Source: Peptococcaceae bacterium UBA3933 (lineage in GTDB: Bacteria; Bacillota; Peptococcia; Peptococcales; BICA1-8). Taken from it: DNA of 8,110 nt. The stretch is from assembly GCA_002385805.1 (NCBI GenBank), contig DGEF01000031.1, positions 18,011 to 26,120 of the forward strand, written 5' to 3'. Shown piece after piece: positions 6,828-8,110 of this stretch. Positions within the stretch are counted from its first letter, which is position 1, and every line of letters starts with the position of its first letter. The notes beneath the pieces are model-generated. The model saw nothing but the letters and a program-made list of their open reading frames with translations, had not been told where the DNA came from and searched no databases. A program made the position numbers and the translations under genes.

Positions 6828-6878
6828 ACTCTATTACTACTCCTTTTACATCTGATAGCTAGTAATAAAGTATGAAAC
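6821..6878 (-). repeat. 19-bp inverted repeat enclosing the LysM ribosome binding site and start codon
   Basis: Arms 6821-6839 and 6860-6878 are inverted copies of GTTTCATACTTTATTACTA with one C/T difference, which is a U-G pair in minus-strand RNA. The 20-nt loop (6840-6859) carries AAAGGAG at its end. The downstream arm contains the LysM ATG (6825-6827). In a transcript that includes both arms, all 19 positions can pair and the start codon would be buried while the Shine-Dalgarno sits in the loop. No U-run follows, so it is not a standard terminator. Confidence 0.85.
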
Positions 6879-6895
6879 AGCAGAAAAAAGTGTGC
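6866..6895 (-). promoter_or_regulatory. Possible sigma-K-like sporulation promoter for the LysM gene
   Basis: The -10-like CATACTTTA (6866-6874) fits the Bacillus sigma-K pattern CATAnnnTA. An AC-containing -35-like GCACAC (6890-6895) lies 15 nt upstream, or 17 nt if counted from GCAC. Predicted transcription start is near 6859, about 30 nt before the ATG. The motif is short and AT-rich, so chance is possible. The support is its position and the LysM product. Confidence 0.4.
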
Positions 6896-6910
6896 AAAGA
6901 AGGCTTTATT

Positions 6911-8110
6911 TTAAAACCTGGTTAAATATTGATCCAGTTCCCATTGGGTAACCTGTGAACGGTATTGATTCCACTCCCAGGTTTTGGCATAAATATACCT
7001 TTCATAAACATGTTCCCCTAAAGCCTCACGAATAAGTGGGTCTTTTTTCAATTCGTTAATAGCTTCGATCAAAGATCCGGGTAAACTTTCTATCCCTTTT
7101 TCTTTTCTATCCTCCTCACCCATTTCATAAATATTAGCATTAACGGGAGCAGGAGGATCAATTTTCTTTTCAATCCCCTCTAAACCGGCCCTTAAAATAA
7201 CCGCTAAAGCAAAATAGGGGTTACAGGAGGGATCCGGACTTCTTAACTCCACTCTGGTGGAAGATTTTCTCTTGGCCGGCACTCTGATGAGAGGACTTCT
7301 GTTACGGCTGGACCAGGCAATATATATAGGAGCCTCAAAGCCAGGTACCAGACGTTTATAAGAATTAACAATAGGATTAGTGATAGCTGTAATAGCTTTT
7401 ATATGCTTGATTATCCCACCCATAAAATAATAGGCCTCTTTTGATAATTGGTCCACACCTTGAGGATCGTAAAAAGCATTTTCACCATCCAAGGTGCAAA
7501 GGGAAATATTGGTATGCATACCTGAACCGGCTATACCATAAACCGGTTTAGGCATAAAACTGGCATGAAGACCATGCTGCTGAGCAATAGTCCGAACCAA
7601 ATATCTAAAAGTCATAATATTATCAGCGGCTTCAATGGCTTCAGCATATTTAAAACCGATTTCATGTTGTCCGGGAGCTAATTCATGATGGGAAGCTTCC
7701 ACCTCAAAACCCATTTTTTCTAAACAAAGGACCATGTCTCTCCGGGCGTTTTCTCCCAAATCTACAGGGGTTAAATCAAAATAACTAGCCTTATCATGAG
7801 TAATAGTTGTCGGCACACCGTTATCAGTATGGAAAAGGAAAAATTCACATTCAGGTCCCACATTCATCTTATAGCCCATGTTATAAGCTTTTTGGGCAGC
7901 TCTTTTCAGAACATAACGAGGGTCCCCGGCAAAAGGCGTGCCATCCGGATTATAAACATCACAGATTAATCTGGCTTCTGAACCTTCTTGAGGTAACCAG
8001 GGGAAAACCACAAAAGTATTAGGATCGGGACGAAGATACATGTCTGACTCTTCAATTCTCACATAGCCCTCAATAGAGGAACCGTCAAACATTAATTCCC
8101 CTGCCAAAGC
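6911..8110 (-). CDS. glnA: Glutamine synthetase type I (GSI-alpha), partial at its N-terminus
   Basis: Makes glutamine from glutamate, ammonia and ATP as a cytoplasmic dodecamer. 399 codons and the TAA stop are in the window. By comparison with Bacillus-type GlnA (about 444 residues), some 45 N-terminal residues lie past the right edge; the visible part begins ALAGELMFDGSSIEG. Conserved sites include metal-binding glutamates in GPECEFFLF and ASHHELAPGQHE, GSGMHTNIS with the metal-ligand His, the NSYKRLVPGFEAP flap with the substrate-gating Glu, the NRSPLIRVP ATP/glutamate arginines, and RVELRSPDPSCNPY. The E. coli-type adenylylation segment and the 25-residue insertion of GSI-beta are not seen, so feedback and GlnR-type control are more likely; this is family knowledge. 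The Arg in SDMYLRPD sits where feedback-related residues occur in Bacillus. No clear terminator follows the stop codon. Confidence 0.97.
   Translation of the reverse strand, partial: ALAGELMFDGSSIEGYVRIEESDMYLRPDPNTFVVFPWLPQEGSEARLICDVYNPDGTPFAGDPRYVLKRAAQKAYNMGYKMNVGPECEFFLFHTDNGVPTTITHDKASYFDLTPVDLGENARRDMVLCLEKMGFEVEASHHELAPGQHEIGFKYAEAIEAADNIMTFRYLVRTIAQQHGLHASFMPKPVYGIAGSGMHTNISLCTLDGENAFYDPQGVDQLSKEAYYFMGGIIKHIKAITAITNPIVNSYKRLVPGFEAPIYIAWSSRNRSPLIRVPAKRKSSTRVELRSPDPSCNPYFALAVILRAGLEGIEKKIDPPAPVNANIYEMGEEDRKEKGIESLPGSLIEAINELKKDPLIREALGEHVYERYIYAKTWEWNQYRSQVTQWELDQYLTRF

Noticed and set aside
6821..6833. Plus-strand CATACTCTA as a divergent promoter
   Set aside because: It exists only because of the inverted repeat. 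There is no matching -35 element upstream and it would read antisense into glnA.
6879..6910. Terminator for glnA
   Set aside because: There is a T6 run, but only a 4-bp AAAG/CTTT hairpin nearby, not placed directly before it. I cannot support an intrinsic terminator.

Overview
All genes in this window lie on the minus strand. The content suggests a low-to-moderate GC, endospore-forming member of the Firmicutes, most likely a clostridial (Peptococcaceae-like) lineage. The grounds are a class I SAM riboswitch with an intrinsic-terminator expression platform, strong AGGAGG-type ribosome binding sites, a GSI-alpha glutamine synthetase close to the Bacillus type, a small CPxG-type LysM protein, and a methionine synthase without an activation domain. 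The genus is a guess.

In transcription order, from the right edge leftwards: (1) the 3' nine tenths of glnA, glutamine synthetase, cut by the right edge; (2) a 109-aa protein made of two LysM repeats, whose start codon lies in one arm of a 19-bp inverted repeat and which ends at a strong intrinsic terminator; (3) a RimJ/RimL-like GNAT acetyltransferase; (4) a sigma-A promoter, a SAM-I riboswitch and a terminator/antiterminator switch; (5) a four-gene methionine operon: O-acetylhomoserine sulfhydrylase (metY), homoserine O-acetyltransferase (metA), cobalamin-dependent methionine synthase (metH) and methylenetetrahydrofolate reductase (metF, cut by the left edge). Gaps between the four genes are 23, 27 and 5 nt.

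The operon encodes one continuous route. MetA acetylates homoserine; Glu111 predicts acetyl-CoA rather than succinyl-CoA. MetY replaces the acetate with sulfide to give homocysteine. MetF reduces methylene-THF to methyl-THF, and MetH moves that methyl group to homocysteine through cobalamin. SAM, the downstream product, closes the loop through the riboswitch.

I see no mobile element, CRISPR array, tRNA/rRNA gene, defence system or obvious new multi-gene system. The least ordinary feature is the inverted repeat over the start of the LysM gene. It overlaps a possible sporulation (sigma-K-like) promoter and could make translation depend on where the transcript starts. Other points of interest are the MetH without a reactivation domain and the metF start codon only 1 nt from a perfect Shine-Dalgarno sequence. 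No stretch above 300 bases lacks a gene or an assigned RNA element.
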